Shown: in pieces, positions 24,660-31,151 of the stretch
Position numbering within the stretch: the first letter of the stretch is position 1
How the letters are laid out: each line of letters begins with the position of its first letter
Virus record (IMG/VR): IMGVR_UViG_3300017967_000050
Location: 1-44,338 of that record
DNA from: a virus
Length of the DNA: 44,338 bases
Direction: 5' to 3' (one strand)
Program-made: the position numbers and the translations under genes
The notes under the pieces: model-generated
The model's database searches: none
What the model was told of the DNA's origin: nothing
The model's input: the letters and a program-made list of their open reading frames with translations, nothing else

Positions 24660-24897
24660 CGCCAGAGTACTCCTTATGGTGCTTGAAAATCCTGACATGA
24701 CTCAGAAGCAGATCGCTGACGAACTTGGCATGCGCTTCCAGCATGTTTGGCGTGCGTTAGACCGCCTCGTCAAAGAAGGCGTCCTTCGCAAAGAACGGAC
24801 AAACCGTCGCACATATTTTTATGCCGCACCAGGCTTTGCGGAATTAGAAGACATCCGACGGCTGCAGGCTTGCATTTCTGCGTCGAGTGTGATATAA
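24640..24897 (+). CDS. Winged-helix DNA-binding protein (MarR-like)
   Basis: 85 aa from GTG 24640; a TTG three bases earlier is an alternative. The fold is clear: ARVLLMVLENPDMTQKQIAD, then ELGMRFQHVWRALDRLVKEG (recognition helix), then a wing VLRKERTNRRTYFYAAPGF. This is a bare helix-turn-helix plus wing without a ligand domain, a common form of phage regulator. It overlaps the preceding gene by 20 bases and its stop overlaps the exonuclease start, so it is translated with both. It could control the promoters around it. Confidence 0.7.
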   Translation: MRILTANARVLLMVLENPDMTQKQIADELGMRFQHVWRALDRLVKEGVLRKERTNRRTYFYAAPGFAELEDIRRLQACISASSVI

Positions 24898-24898
24898 T
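24870..24898 (+). promoter_or_regulatory. Internal promoter for the exonuclease gene, possibly leaderless
   Basis: TTGCAT (24870-24875), 17-base spacer, TATAAT (24893-24898). An in-frame ATG of the exonuclease lies 7 bases after the -10, at 24906, with no ribosome site between. The -10 overlaps the upstream ATG at 24897. Confidence 0.5.
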
Positions 24899-25670
24899 GT
24901 CTACTATGACAGCACCAAAAATACTGTATTATGACATTGAGACAGCACCTAACTTGAGCTACGTTTGGGGCCAGCACGAACAAAACGTGATTGAGCACGA
25001 GCGAGAGTGGTATATGCTCTGCTTCGCCTACCGGTGGGAGCATCAGAAAAAGACTCAGGTTGTGGCGCTGCCCGACTTTGCGGATACGTACAAGAAGGAC
25101 CCAGAGGACGACATGCAGGTTGTTCTTTCTTTGTGGGGCCTGCTCAACGAAGCTGATGTTGTGGTTGCCCATAATGGTGACCGCTTTGATCTTCGCAAGG
25201 CCAATGCACGTTTCGTTGCCCACGGTTTGGGACCGGTGTCTCCTGTGCGCCAGATTGACACTTTGAAAGTTGCCAGGAAGTACTTCATGTTCAATTCTAA
25301 CAAACTTGACCATCTTGGGCAGCATCTTGGTTTGGGCCGTAAGGTGAATACTGGAGGGTTTGAGACGTGGGCGGGTTGCATGCGTGGCGACATGAAGATG
25401 TGGAAGCTGATGACAAAGTACGCTAAGCAGGATGTAGATTTGTTGCGCAGCGTTTATTTTGAGCTTCGCCCGTGGATGACTGACCACCCTAACTTTAATG
25501 TGTACAACGGCGGAAGTTCCTGCCCGACTTGCGGTTCTGATGATATCGAACCTAGTGGGTACAAGTATACGCAGGTTGCGACCTATCAGCAGTGGCTCTG
25601 CGCAGATTGTGGTGCATGGTCTAAGAGCCGTTTGGCTGAATCCGTTGAAGCCCCAGAGATCACGCCATGA
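24897..25670 (+). CDS. DEDDy 3'-5' exonuclease (RNase H-like) with C-terminal zinc ribbon
   Basis: 257 aa. KILYYDIETAP (D13, E15), VVAHNGDRFDLRKA (D98) and YAKQDVDLL (Y175, D179) form the DEDDy active site of PolB-type proofreading exonucleases. Residues 209-238 add a four-Cys zinc ribbon (CPTC and CADC, C209, C212, C235, C238). No polymerase domain is attached, although the polymerase gene lies 231 bases downstream and carries its own exonuclease domain. Two starts are possible: ATG 24897, in a TAATG overlap, or ATG 24906 under a promoter. It probably acts in DNA trimming or repair. Confidence 0.8.
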   Translation: MSTMTAPKILYYDIETAPNLSYVWGQHEQNVIEHEREWYMLCFAYRWEHQKKTQVVALPDFADTYKKDPEDDMQVVLSLWGLLNEADVVVAHNGDRFDLRKANARFVAHGLGPVSPVRQIDTLKVARKYFMFNSNKLDHLGQHLGLGRKVNTGGFETWAGCMRGDMKMWKLMTKYAKQDVDLLRSVYFELRPWMTDHPNFNVYNGGSSCPTCGSDDIEPSGYKYTQVATYQQWLCADCGAWSKSRLAESVEAPEITP

Positions 25671-25915
25671 TGTACGACTCAGATTCTATTGAAGACGATT
25701 TATATGAGCAGGCCCCTGACAAGTTGTATACGTCTAGGGACCGTCAAACGTGGTATGCGTGTTATGATGACGAGTTGTGTTTGTTGACAAATGCTGGCGG
25801 GGAGCTTAAAGCTTACTGCTATGATTCGAAGCCAGAGTATCGTGATATTCGTTCTAAGATTATTGAAGCTTACAACTTGAGGCGGTCGAAGGTTATTGAG
25901 TATGAAGAATATTGA
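25667..25915 (+). CDS. Small acidic hypothetical protein (82 aa)
   Basis: ATG sits in an ATGA overlap with the exonuclease gene, and the stop lies 13 bases inside the polymerase gene, so the three are translationally coupled. The product is rich in D, E and Y (MMYDSDSIEDDLYEQAPDKL, TWYACYDDELCLLTN, EYRDIRSKIIEAYNLRRSK). No family recognised. Its position suggests a replication accessory protein. Confidence 0.6.
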   Translation: MMYDSDSIEDDLYEQAPDKLYTSRDRQTWYACYDDELCLLTNAGGELKAYCYDSKPEYRDIRSKIIEAYNLRRSKVIEYEEY

Positions 25916-27845
25916 TGAGTATTCTATAACTCTGTTTGATGACTGGTTGCATGAGAATCGTAACGATACCGCCGACTTGGGTAATGTAACGCTTGTTCGC
26001 TCTGATGAGCAGTTTGGCGATTTTAGTGACTGGCTGCTGAAGGGCAAGCGCCCCCTGGCCTATGACATTGAGGCTAGCGGCCTTGATACTTATTCTCCGC
26101 ACTGGGTTATTAAGTCTATTCAGTGGGGTGACTGTGATGACGCTTGGGTGTTCATTTGGGGCGATCCCTGGTTTCAGCGGTCTATTGACATTGTCATGGA
26201 ACGCACGGATTATCGGCTGCTTGCCCATAATGCCACCTTTGATGCGTTGGGGCTGGATCGTCATGGGCACGTTGATGCCCTTGATATTTTGGCTAGAACT
26301 TTTGATACGAAGATTTTGTCACATTTGGCTGATCCGAGGAGCCGGGTTGAGGGTGGCGTAGGGCATGGTCTGAAGAACTTGGCTGCGCATCATGTTGATA
26401 AGTCGGCACCGGATTCTGACGCTGCTTTGAAGCAGATCTTCAAGGAGCATAAGTGGTCTAACAAAGAGGGGTGGAAGAACATTCCTGCGGCTCATCCCAC
26501 GTTGGTACAGTATGCTGGTATGGATGTTATTCTGACTGCCCGTCTTTTCCCTAAGCTTCGTGATGAGATTAAGCGGAAGACAATGGATCATTTGGTTAAG
26601 TATGAGCATCAGATTTTGATGCTGGTCGCTGCTATGGAGCGTCGGGGTATGCGTATTGATATTGATTATGCCCGTAAGCTGATTCGTGACATGACTGTGG
26701 ATGAGAAGAACCATATTGAGATTGTTCAGGGCTTGGGTGTTGAGAATCATAATGCCACTAAGGATGTGGCTGAGGGGCTTCGCTCTTTGGGGGTGCGCCT
26801 AACTGAGGTTACGCCGACTGGTGCAACTAAGGTTGATAAAACTATTTTGGATGAGATTCGTGCGGATGAGTCTGCTGATCCTCGTGCCCGCATGCTGGCG
26901 GAGTCTGTGACGGCTGCGAAAAACTCCGCAAAGTGGCGTGATTCGTATGTTACTGCTTCATTGGAGACAATGGACGCCAATGGCCGGGTTCATCCGAAGA
27001 TCAATAGTTTGCAGGCCCGTACTGGGAGGATGTCAATAAATAACCCACCGTTGCAGCAGCTGCCCTCTGGGGGGGATGCTATACGTCGTATGTTTTTGGC
27101 TGAGGAGGGGTGCCGTATGGCATCTATTGACTTTTCAGGCGTGGAGCTTCGTGTTCTTGCTGCACTATCTCAAGATCCGGTTATGCTGAAGGTTTTCAGC
27201 GAGGGGCTAGATTTGCACCAAACCACCGCTGACAGCACGGGCGTGTCTAGGAAGGTCGCCAAGACGGTTAATTTTGGCAAGGTGTATGGTGCTGGGCCCA
27301 AGACCTTGGCACGTCAGTCTGGGTTGAGCGTGGAGGATGCTCAGAAGGTGTGTGACCTTTTTGATGACACTTACAAGGGTGTGACCTCGTTTGCCCATCA
27401 GCTAGCCTTCCCCATCAAGAAAGGTGAGCGAACTTTTGTAGTTACCCACACTGGTAGGAAGCTTCCTGTGGATGCTGAGCGACCATATGCGGCTTTGAAC
27501 TACTGTATCCAGTCTACTGCCCGTGATGTGTTGGGTCGTGCTATGATTAAAGTACACGAGGCGGGGTTGTGGGATTATGCGGTACTCCCGATCCACGATG
27601 AGATTCTGTTTTCCTTCCCCGAGAAGGACGCTGAGGAGTTGTGCCGTCAAGCTGGGGTTGTCATGGAGATGGTTTTAAAGGATGTGCATATTTCGACTGA
27701 ACCTGACCTGGGGGGAGGGTCGTGGGGTACGTTATATACAGCGGGTGAGCACGAGGTGATTGAGTTGACCGATCAGGATCGCATGAAGTACGGCGACACT
27801 CATCTTGTTGAACATTTGTTTACGTCACCTAAGTTTGAATTTTGA
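25902..27845 (+). CDS. DNA polymerase I (family A) with 3'-5' exonuclease domain
   Basis: 647 aa. Start ATG 25902; a TTG two codons upstream is possible. The N-terminal exonuclease has LAYDIEASGLDTYS, LLAHNATFDALGL and QYAGMDVILTARL. The polymerase has motif A IDFSGVELRVL (D410), motif B RKVAKTVNFGKVYG and motif C PIHDEILF (D566). The residue equivalent to E. coli PolA 762 is F458. There is no 5'-3' exonuclease domain, as usual for phage enzymes. It is the likely replicative polymerase; helicase and primase are not in the window and may lie outside it. It follows the small acidic gene in an overlapping operon. Confidence 0.93.
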   Translation: MKNIDEYSITLFDDWLHENRNDTADLGNVTLVRSDEQFGDFSDWLLKGKRPLAYDIEASGLDTYSPHWVIKSIQWGDCDDAWVFIWGDPWFQRSIDIVMERTDYRLLAHNATFDALGLDRHGHVDALDILARTFDTKILSHLADPRSRVEGGVGHGLKNLAAHHVDKSAPDSDAALKQIFKEHKWSNKEGWKNIPAAHPTLVQYAGMDVILTARLFPKLRDEIKRKTMDHLVKYEHQILMLVAAMERRGMRIDIDYARKLIRDMTVDEKNHIEIVQGLGVENHNATKDVAEGLRSLGVRLTEVTPTGATKVDKTILDEIRADESADPRARMLAESVTAAKNSAKWRDSYVTASLETMDANGRVHPKINSLQARTGRMSINNPPLQQLPSGGDAIRRMFLAEEGCRMASIDFSGVELRVLAALSQDPVMLKVFSEGLDLHQTTADSTGVSRKVAKTVNFGKVYGAGPKTLARQSGLSVEDAQKVCDLFDDTYKGVTSFAHQLAFPIKKGERTFVVTHTGRKLPVDAERPYAALNYCIQSTARDVLGRAMIKVHEAGLWDYAVLPIHDEILFSFPEKDAEELCRQAGVVMEMVLKDVHISTEPDLGGGSWGTLYTAGEHEVIELTDQDRMKYGDTHLVEHLFTSPKFEF

Positions 27846-27918
27846 GGCGAGATTACTCCCACAATTTGAAGTTTAAACACAAAATTTGTTAATTACTCAC
27901 AAAAGTGCTGGCAAATAC

Positions 27919-27947
27919 TTGCAATTTGTCCAGAAGTGTAGTATACT
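27919..27947 (+). promoter_or_regulatory. Promoter of the sigma factor gene
   Basis: TTGCAA (27919-27924), 17-base spacer, TATACT (27942-27947). The 173-base gap 27846-28018 is otherwise A+T-rich with symmetric patches, such as CAAAT...ATTTG around the -35 and a GTTTAAAC palindrome upstream, which could be operators. I see no gene in it. Confidence 0.7.
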
Positions 27948-28018
27948 TACTACTTATTCCCCCACCAAATCAGACTCGTGTCGCATATACACGCAGTCTT
28001 TAACATAAAGGAGCAATA

Positions 28019-28945
28019 GTGACAGGGTACGTTAATAGTTCCAAGCACCGGATTCTCAGCCGAGATGAAGAAGTCGTTCTGGGGCGTGCGGTACGAGCAG
28101 GACTAGCTGCCGACAAGAAACTTAATCATTCCCATATTGAGGGCATCCAGTTGACTTATCTTGAGCGCCGGAAGTTGAATGCCGACATTAAGGAGGGGAA
28201 GCGGGCCAAAGACACCTTTGTTACGCACAATCTTCGGTTGGCGATGGACACGGCAGCAAAGTACGCTCGCTCCCAAAGCCGTCTAGAGTACGAAGATCTT
28301 ATTCAAGAGGCCACGATTGGTTTAATGCGTGCGGTAGATAAGTTTGATCCCGAGAAGGGCTTCAAGTTCTCCACGTATGCGACATGGTGGTGCCGCCAAG
28401 CTTGTCAGCGGGCTATTGCTAACTTTGGGCGGGCTATACGGCTTCCCATGCATGTTGAAGCTGATGTGCGGAAGTTGGCGGCGGTGGTTGATGAGTTCAG
28501 CACCAGGCAGCATGGCTTTAGCCGAGAGGACATTGCGGACCATTTGGATTGGGATCTTGACCACTTGGATGACATTTGGCACCATATGGAAAACAGCAGG
28601 CTGGAATCTTTGGATAATCCTCTTTCGGAGGATAGTTCGGTAACTCATGCGGACACGTTGGTGGATTACGATCAGACGCCTGTTGACGAGGAGGGGATTA
28701 GGGCTAGTTTCGCCACTGATATCTTGAAGGCGTTGTCAGTGCTGCCTGAGCGTGAGTATAAGGTGCTGATGCTTCACCACGGTTTGGGTGATAGTCCTGA
28801 GGCTATGACGTTGCAGGCTATTGGTGATATGATGGGTTTGACGAGGGAGCGTGTTCGGCAGCTTGAGGCTAAGGCGATTGCCAGGTTGAGGCATCCTTCG
28901 TCTGGTGTTGCTTGGGCGTTTACGGAGGCTTCTGAGGAAGTTTGA
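28019..28945 (+). CDS. Phage sigma-70 factor (housekeeping-like)
   Basis: 308 aa from GTG 28019, preceded by AAAGGAG. Residues ~12-35 resemble region 1.2. Region 2 (~70-146) is very close to RpoD: NLRLAMDTAAKYAR, YEDLIQEATIGLMRAVDKFD, GFKFSTYATWWCRQACQRAI, RLPMHV. Region 3 (~147-200) is followed by an acidic linker (SLDNPLSEDSS). Region 4 (~237-297) has PEREYKVLMLHHGLG and the HTH TLQAIGDMMGLTRERVRQLE, ending AIARLRHP. It should direct host RNA polymerase to TTGACA/TATACT-type phage promoters. The E. coli T440 equivalent is Q130, while Q437 is kept (Q127). It has its own promoter and is followed after 6 bases by a tRNA gene. Confidence 0.92.
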   Translation: MTGYVNSSKHRILSRDEEVVLGRAVRAGLAADKKLNHSHIEGIQLTYLERRKLNADIKEGKRAKDTFVTHNLRLAMDTAAKYARSQSRLEYEDLIQEATIGLMRAVDKFDPEKGFKFSTYATWWCRQACQRAIANFGRAIRLPMHVEADVRKLAAVVDEFSTRQHGFSREDIADHLDWDLDHLDDIWHHMENSRLESLDNPLSEDSSVTHADTLVDYDQTPVDEEGIRASFATDILKALSVLPEREYKVLMLHHGLGDSPEAMTLQAIGDMMGLTRERVRQLEAKAIARLRHPSSGVAWAFTEASEEV

Positions 28946-28951
28946 GGGTTT

Positions 28952-29034
28952 GCCCCTGTGGCGAAATTGGCAAACGCAGCGGACTCAAAATCCGTGGCCC
29001 GTTGGGCTTGTGGGTTCGATTCCCACCAGGGGTA
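28952..29034 (+). tRNA. trnL-CAA: tRNA-Leu (anticodon CAA)
   Basis: Folds as a type II tRNA. The acceptor stem GCCCCTG pairs with CAGGGGT (one G-T pair) with discriminator A. The anticodon stem is CGGA/TCCG with loop CTCAAAA (anticodon CAA). There is a long variable arm GCCC-GTT-GGGC and a T arm GTGGG-TTCGATT-CCCAC. CCA is not encoded. It decodes TTG, a heavily used leucine codon in this G+T-rich phage. It lies between the sigma gene stop and the next promoter. Confidence 0.95.
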
Positions 29035-29039
29035 CAAAT

Positions 29040-29068
29040 TTGACATTCTAATGGTAGTGTGTTATACT
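29040..29068 (+). promoter_or_regulatory. Consensus sigma-70-type promoter after the tRNA
   Basis: TTGACA (29040-29045), 17-base spacer, TATACT (29063-29068), followed by TGTCGGGTAAAGGAG, which carries the ribosome site of the gene at 29088. Confidence 0.8.
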
Positions 29069-29087
29069 TGTCGGGTAAAGGAGCGTT

Positions 29088-29609
29088 GTGAATATTTTTT
29101 TTGTAGATGAAAATCCTGTTGTTGCTGCTCAAAGTTTGTGTGACAAGCATCAAGGTAAAATGCTTGTAGAGAGTGTGCAAATGATGGTGTCTGCTTTGCG
29201 TAGGCATGGTGCTGCGGATGCAGATGTTCCGTTGACTGCTAAGGGGACTCCACATAAAGGGGGGTATGCTAATCATCCAAGTACTCGCTGGGTCGGTGAT
29301 TCTTTAAGCAACTTTACGTGGTTGTTTGATCATTCTGTTGCTCTTGCTGATGAGTTTGCTCTTAGGTTTGGTAAGGAACATGCTTGTGCTCGCCAACTAG
29401 ATGCTGTGCGTGCTTCAGCTTGTATGGTGCCGGATGTTCCGATGACGGCTGTGCCGTTGTGTGTTGGCGATGAGCTGCATGCCAAGTACGGCACCACGGC
29501 TGTTTTGTCGGAAGCAGTTGACATTTATCGTGAATTCTATATAATAGACAAAGCCAGTTTCGCTAAATGGTTGAAAGGTCGTCCTTCTCCTGATTGGTGG
29601 AATTGTTAA
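29088..29609 (+). CDS. Conserved phage protein of unknown function (173 aa)
   Basis: GTG start 5 bases after AAAGGAG, driven by the promoter at 29040. The pattern MNIFFVDENPVVAAQSLCD, KHQGKMLVESVQMM, YANHPSTRWVGDS, NFTWLFDHSVALADEFALRF, GKEHA and a PDWW end recurs, as I recall, in many aquatic phages as an unnamed conserved protein. Conserved His, Asp and Trp residues suggest an enzyme or metal site, but no reaction can be assigned. It sits between the sigma/tRNA block and the baseplate wedge genes. Confidence 0.6.
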   Translation: MNIFFVDENPVVAAQSLCDKHQGKMLVESVQMMVSALRRHGAADADVPLTAKGTPHKGGYANHPSTRWVGDSLSNFTWLFDHSVALADEFALRFGKEHACARQLDAVRASACMVPDVPMTAVPLCVGDELHAKYGTTAVLSEAVDIYREFYIIDKASFAKWLKGRPSPDWWNC

Positions 29610-29638
29610 TCTTAATGTATTAGGAGGTACTACAAAGT

Positions 29639-29839
29639 ATGGAAACCAATATTAATGTAGACTTGCAAGCGGTTATCGCTGATTTGCTTGACCAAATTAA
29701 GCGTCTTACTGGGGACAATGCTGTTCTTCGTACCGTTGTTAGGCAGATGCAGCAGGAAGAAGAAGCTAAGGCTGCTCAAGTTTCCGCCGTTTCCCCAGAC
29801 GCAGCAGAGGCCCCAAAAGGTCGAGCTAAGGCGAGCTAG
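29639..29839 (+). CDS. Small coiled-coil protein (66 aa)
   Basis: ATG about 11 bases after AGGAGG. Residues 8-48 form a heptad-like helix (AVIADLLDQIKRLTGDNAVL, then VVRQMQQEEE). The tail is Ala/Pro/Lys-rich (APKGRAKAS). No family recognised. It resembles small helical proteins near phage structural genes; a similar helical protein follows at 30224. Confidence 0.55.
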   Translation: METNINVDLQAVIADLLDQIKRLTGDNAVLRTVVRQMQQEEEAKAAQVSAVSPDAAEAPKGRAKAS

Positions 29840-29856
29840 TTACGCCCCCTTCGATG

Positions 29857-29862
29857 TATAAT
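29857..29862 (+). promoter_or_regulatory. Isolated -10-like element
   Basis: TATAAT 18 bases before the gene at 29880, followed by AAGGAGG. No acceptable -35 lies 16-18 bases upstream, so promoter activity is uncertain. Confidence 0.3.
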
Positions 29863-29879
29863 ATACGTAAGGAGGGATC

Positions 29880-30224
29880 ATGGCTGCTGGTTCATACGAC
29901 ATGACCTGCGAGCAGGGCACAACTTTTATAAGGACGCTAACTGTCAAAAATCCAGATGGGTCATTAAGAGACTTTACGGATTTTACCGGCAGGATGCATG
30001 TGCGTCGCAGGATTACTGATATTACACCAATTATAGAGCTGACATCAGAGAATGGGCGGTTGTCTTTAAACTCTGATGGTCAGATTGTTGTGAGTCTATC
30101 TGCGTCTGAGACAGCAGCCATGACCGATGGCGGTGTGTATGATTTAGAAATAGAAAACTCCACTGGAGATGTCGAGCGGGTCATAGAAGGCCAGTTTAAT
30201 TTCAAATTTGAGGTTACAAGATAA
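29880..30224 (+). CDS. Small beta-rich virion protein (BppU-N-like), paralogue 1
   Basis: 114 aa: MAAGSYDMTCEQGTTFIRTL, DGSLRDFTDFTGRMHVRR, NGRLSLNSDGQIVVSLSASE, then YDLEIENSTGDVERVIEG. This is a common small phage protein resembling the Ig-like N-terminal domain of upper baseplate proteins; it usually lies beside fibre or baseplate genes. A paralogue occurs at 38886, next to the second fibre cluster. Strong AAGGAGG ribosome site; its stop overlaps the next ATG. Confidence 0.6.
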   Translation: MAAGSYDMTCEQGTTFIRTLTVKNPDGSLRDFTDFTGRMHVRRRITDITPIIELTSENGRLSLNSDGQIVVSLSASETAAMTDGGVYDLEIENSTGDVERVIEGQFNFKFEVTR

Positions 30225-30448
30225 TGTTTAGTTATGAAGCAGATACAACGCTTAAGGCAGCTTGGTCAACAATTGTTGAGCTACAGGAGCAGGTGTTAGA
30301 CTTGAAGTCTAAGCTTATAGTTGCGGAGCAGGTGGTAAAAGAGTTAGTTTACTCAGAGGCACAGGTTGAGCAATTCCCGCAGGAGCAGACGGAAGGTACG
30401 GAGAGTGTGCCTTTCCCCGCAGATGCTGATGTTACAGCACTTGACTGA
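30224..30448 (+). CDS. Small helical protein (74 aa)
   Basis: ATG overlaps the preceding stop (TAATG), implying coupling. The first 45 residues are predicted helical (WSTIVELQEQVLDLKSKLIV, then EQVVKELVYSE). The C-terminus is acidic and disordered (PFPADADVTALD). No family recognised. It may be an oligomerising or assembly helper for the small beta-rich protein encoded just upstream. Confidence 0.55.
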   Translation: MFSYEADTTLKAAWSTIVELQEQVLDLKSKLIVAEQVVKELVYSEAQVEQFPQEQTEGTESVPFPADADVTALD

Positions 30449-30451
30449 GTT

Positions 30452-30781
30452 ATGCAGGAATTAAATTGGAACAAAGACGGCCATCGTTTACTGTTAAACA
30501 TAAACAAATCGTCGCTTGATGTGGCCCCCGGCATTTGCCCAAATGGTGCAAGTGAGGGGGCCGCTTGCTATCATAGAGGCATTCAATCTTGCTTGGTTAA
30601 CCACTTTATAAATGTGTTTGGATTAGAAACCAACACAGGCACCGTGGCCGCTTCAGACATTATTGAGATTGCTTGGTGCAGCGAAGGCAATGAATGGGAC
30701 ATTGATTTGGTGGAGTTTTTAATGATACCAGTTAATGACCCACATTTTCATGATTGGTACATAGGTATAACCAGCGAGTAG
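30452..30781 (+). CDS. Hypothetical protein with Cys cluster (109 aa)
   Basis: Starts 3 bases after the previous stop with no clear ribosome site, so it is probably read by coupled translation. Residues ~29-47 contain three Cys and a His (CPNGASEGAACYHRG then SC), possibly a metal or disulfide site. The second half is acidic with aromatic/His runs (AWCSEGNEWDIDLVEF, NDPHFHDWYIG). No family recognised. A promoter follows its stop, so it ends a transcription unit. Confidence 0.5.
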   Translation: MQELNWNKDGHRLLLNINKSSLDVAPGICPNGASEGAACYHRGIQSCLVNHFINVFGLETNTGTVAASDIIEIAWCSEGNEWDIDLVEFLMIPVNDPHFHDWYIGITSE

Positions 30782-30811
30782 TTGAAGAACCCTTCATAAT
30801 TTCGGTAGACT
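30782..30811 (+). promoter_or_regulatory. Promoter for the baseplate wedge operon
   Basis: TTGAAG (30782-30787), 18-base spacer, TAGACT (30806-30811). The first wedge gene starts at 30839 after TTGGAGGA. Confidence 0.55.
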
Positions 30812-30838
30812 TTATATGAAGGTATTTTTGGAGGAACC

Positions 30839-31144
30839 GTGGCTGAGTATGTGCTTTCGCATCCTTTTAGAATTGACAATGATAACGGTCGCCCTGCGAC
30901 TGTCTATTCGGATTCTGCAACTTACAAAGCTGAGCAGATTAATTCTATCATTCGCACAGAAAAAGATGAGCGGCCTCTGTTGGACCGTTTTGGAATGAAT
31001 GATCCCACGTTCCATAGGTTTGACGCAGCAGAGTTTTTGTCGACGGTTCGACGTTTTTACGATCAGGAAGAGTTGCTTATCACGGATATAAAAGTTAAGT
31101 CTGTCAGTGGCGTGGACGCTGATGTGTTGATTGAGTTTGAGTGA
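30839..31144 (+). CDS. Baseplate wedge protein (gp25/gpW-like)
   Basis: 101 aa, the usual size for the T4 gp25/P2 gpW family. SDSATYKAEQINSIIRTEKD then ERPLLDRFGMNDPTFHRFD matches the family core, in which an 'I-TP-GER...FG' segment is usual; here it reads IIRTEKDERPLLDRFG. The following helix AAEFLSTVRRFYDQEE and final strands complete the fold. It links the sheath end to the wedges and is always found next to gpJ, as here. GTG start 4 bases after GGAGGA. Confidence 0.82.
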   Translation: MAEYVLSHPFRIDNDNGRPATVYSDSATYKAEQINSIIRTEKDERPLLDRFGMNDPTFHRFDAAEFLSTVRRFYDQEELLITDIKVKSVSGVDADVLIEFE

Positions 31145-31151
31145 GGTTGCT

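Noticed and set aside
30452-30781. Zinc-finger call for the Cys cluster protein
   Set aside because: Cys spacing does not match a known finger or ribbon, and only three Cys with one His are close together.
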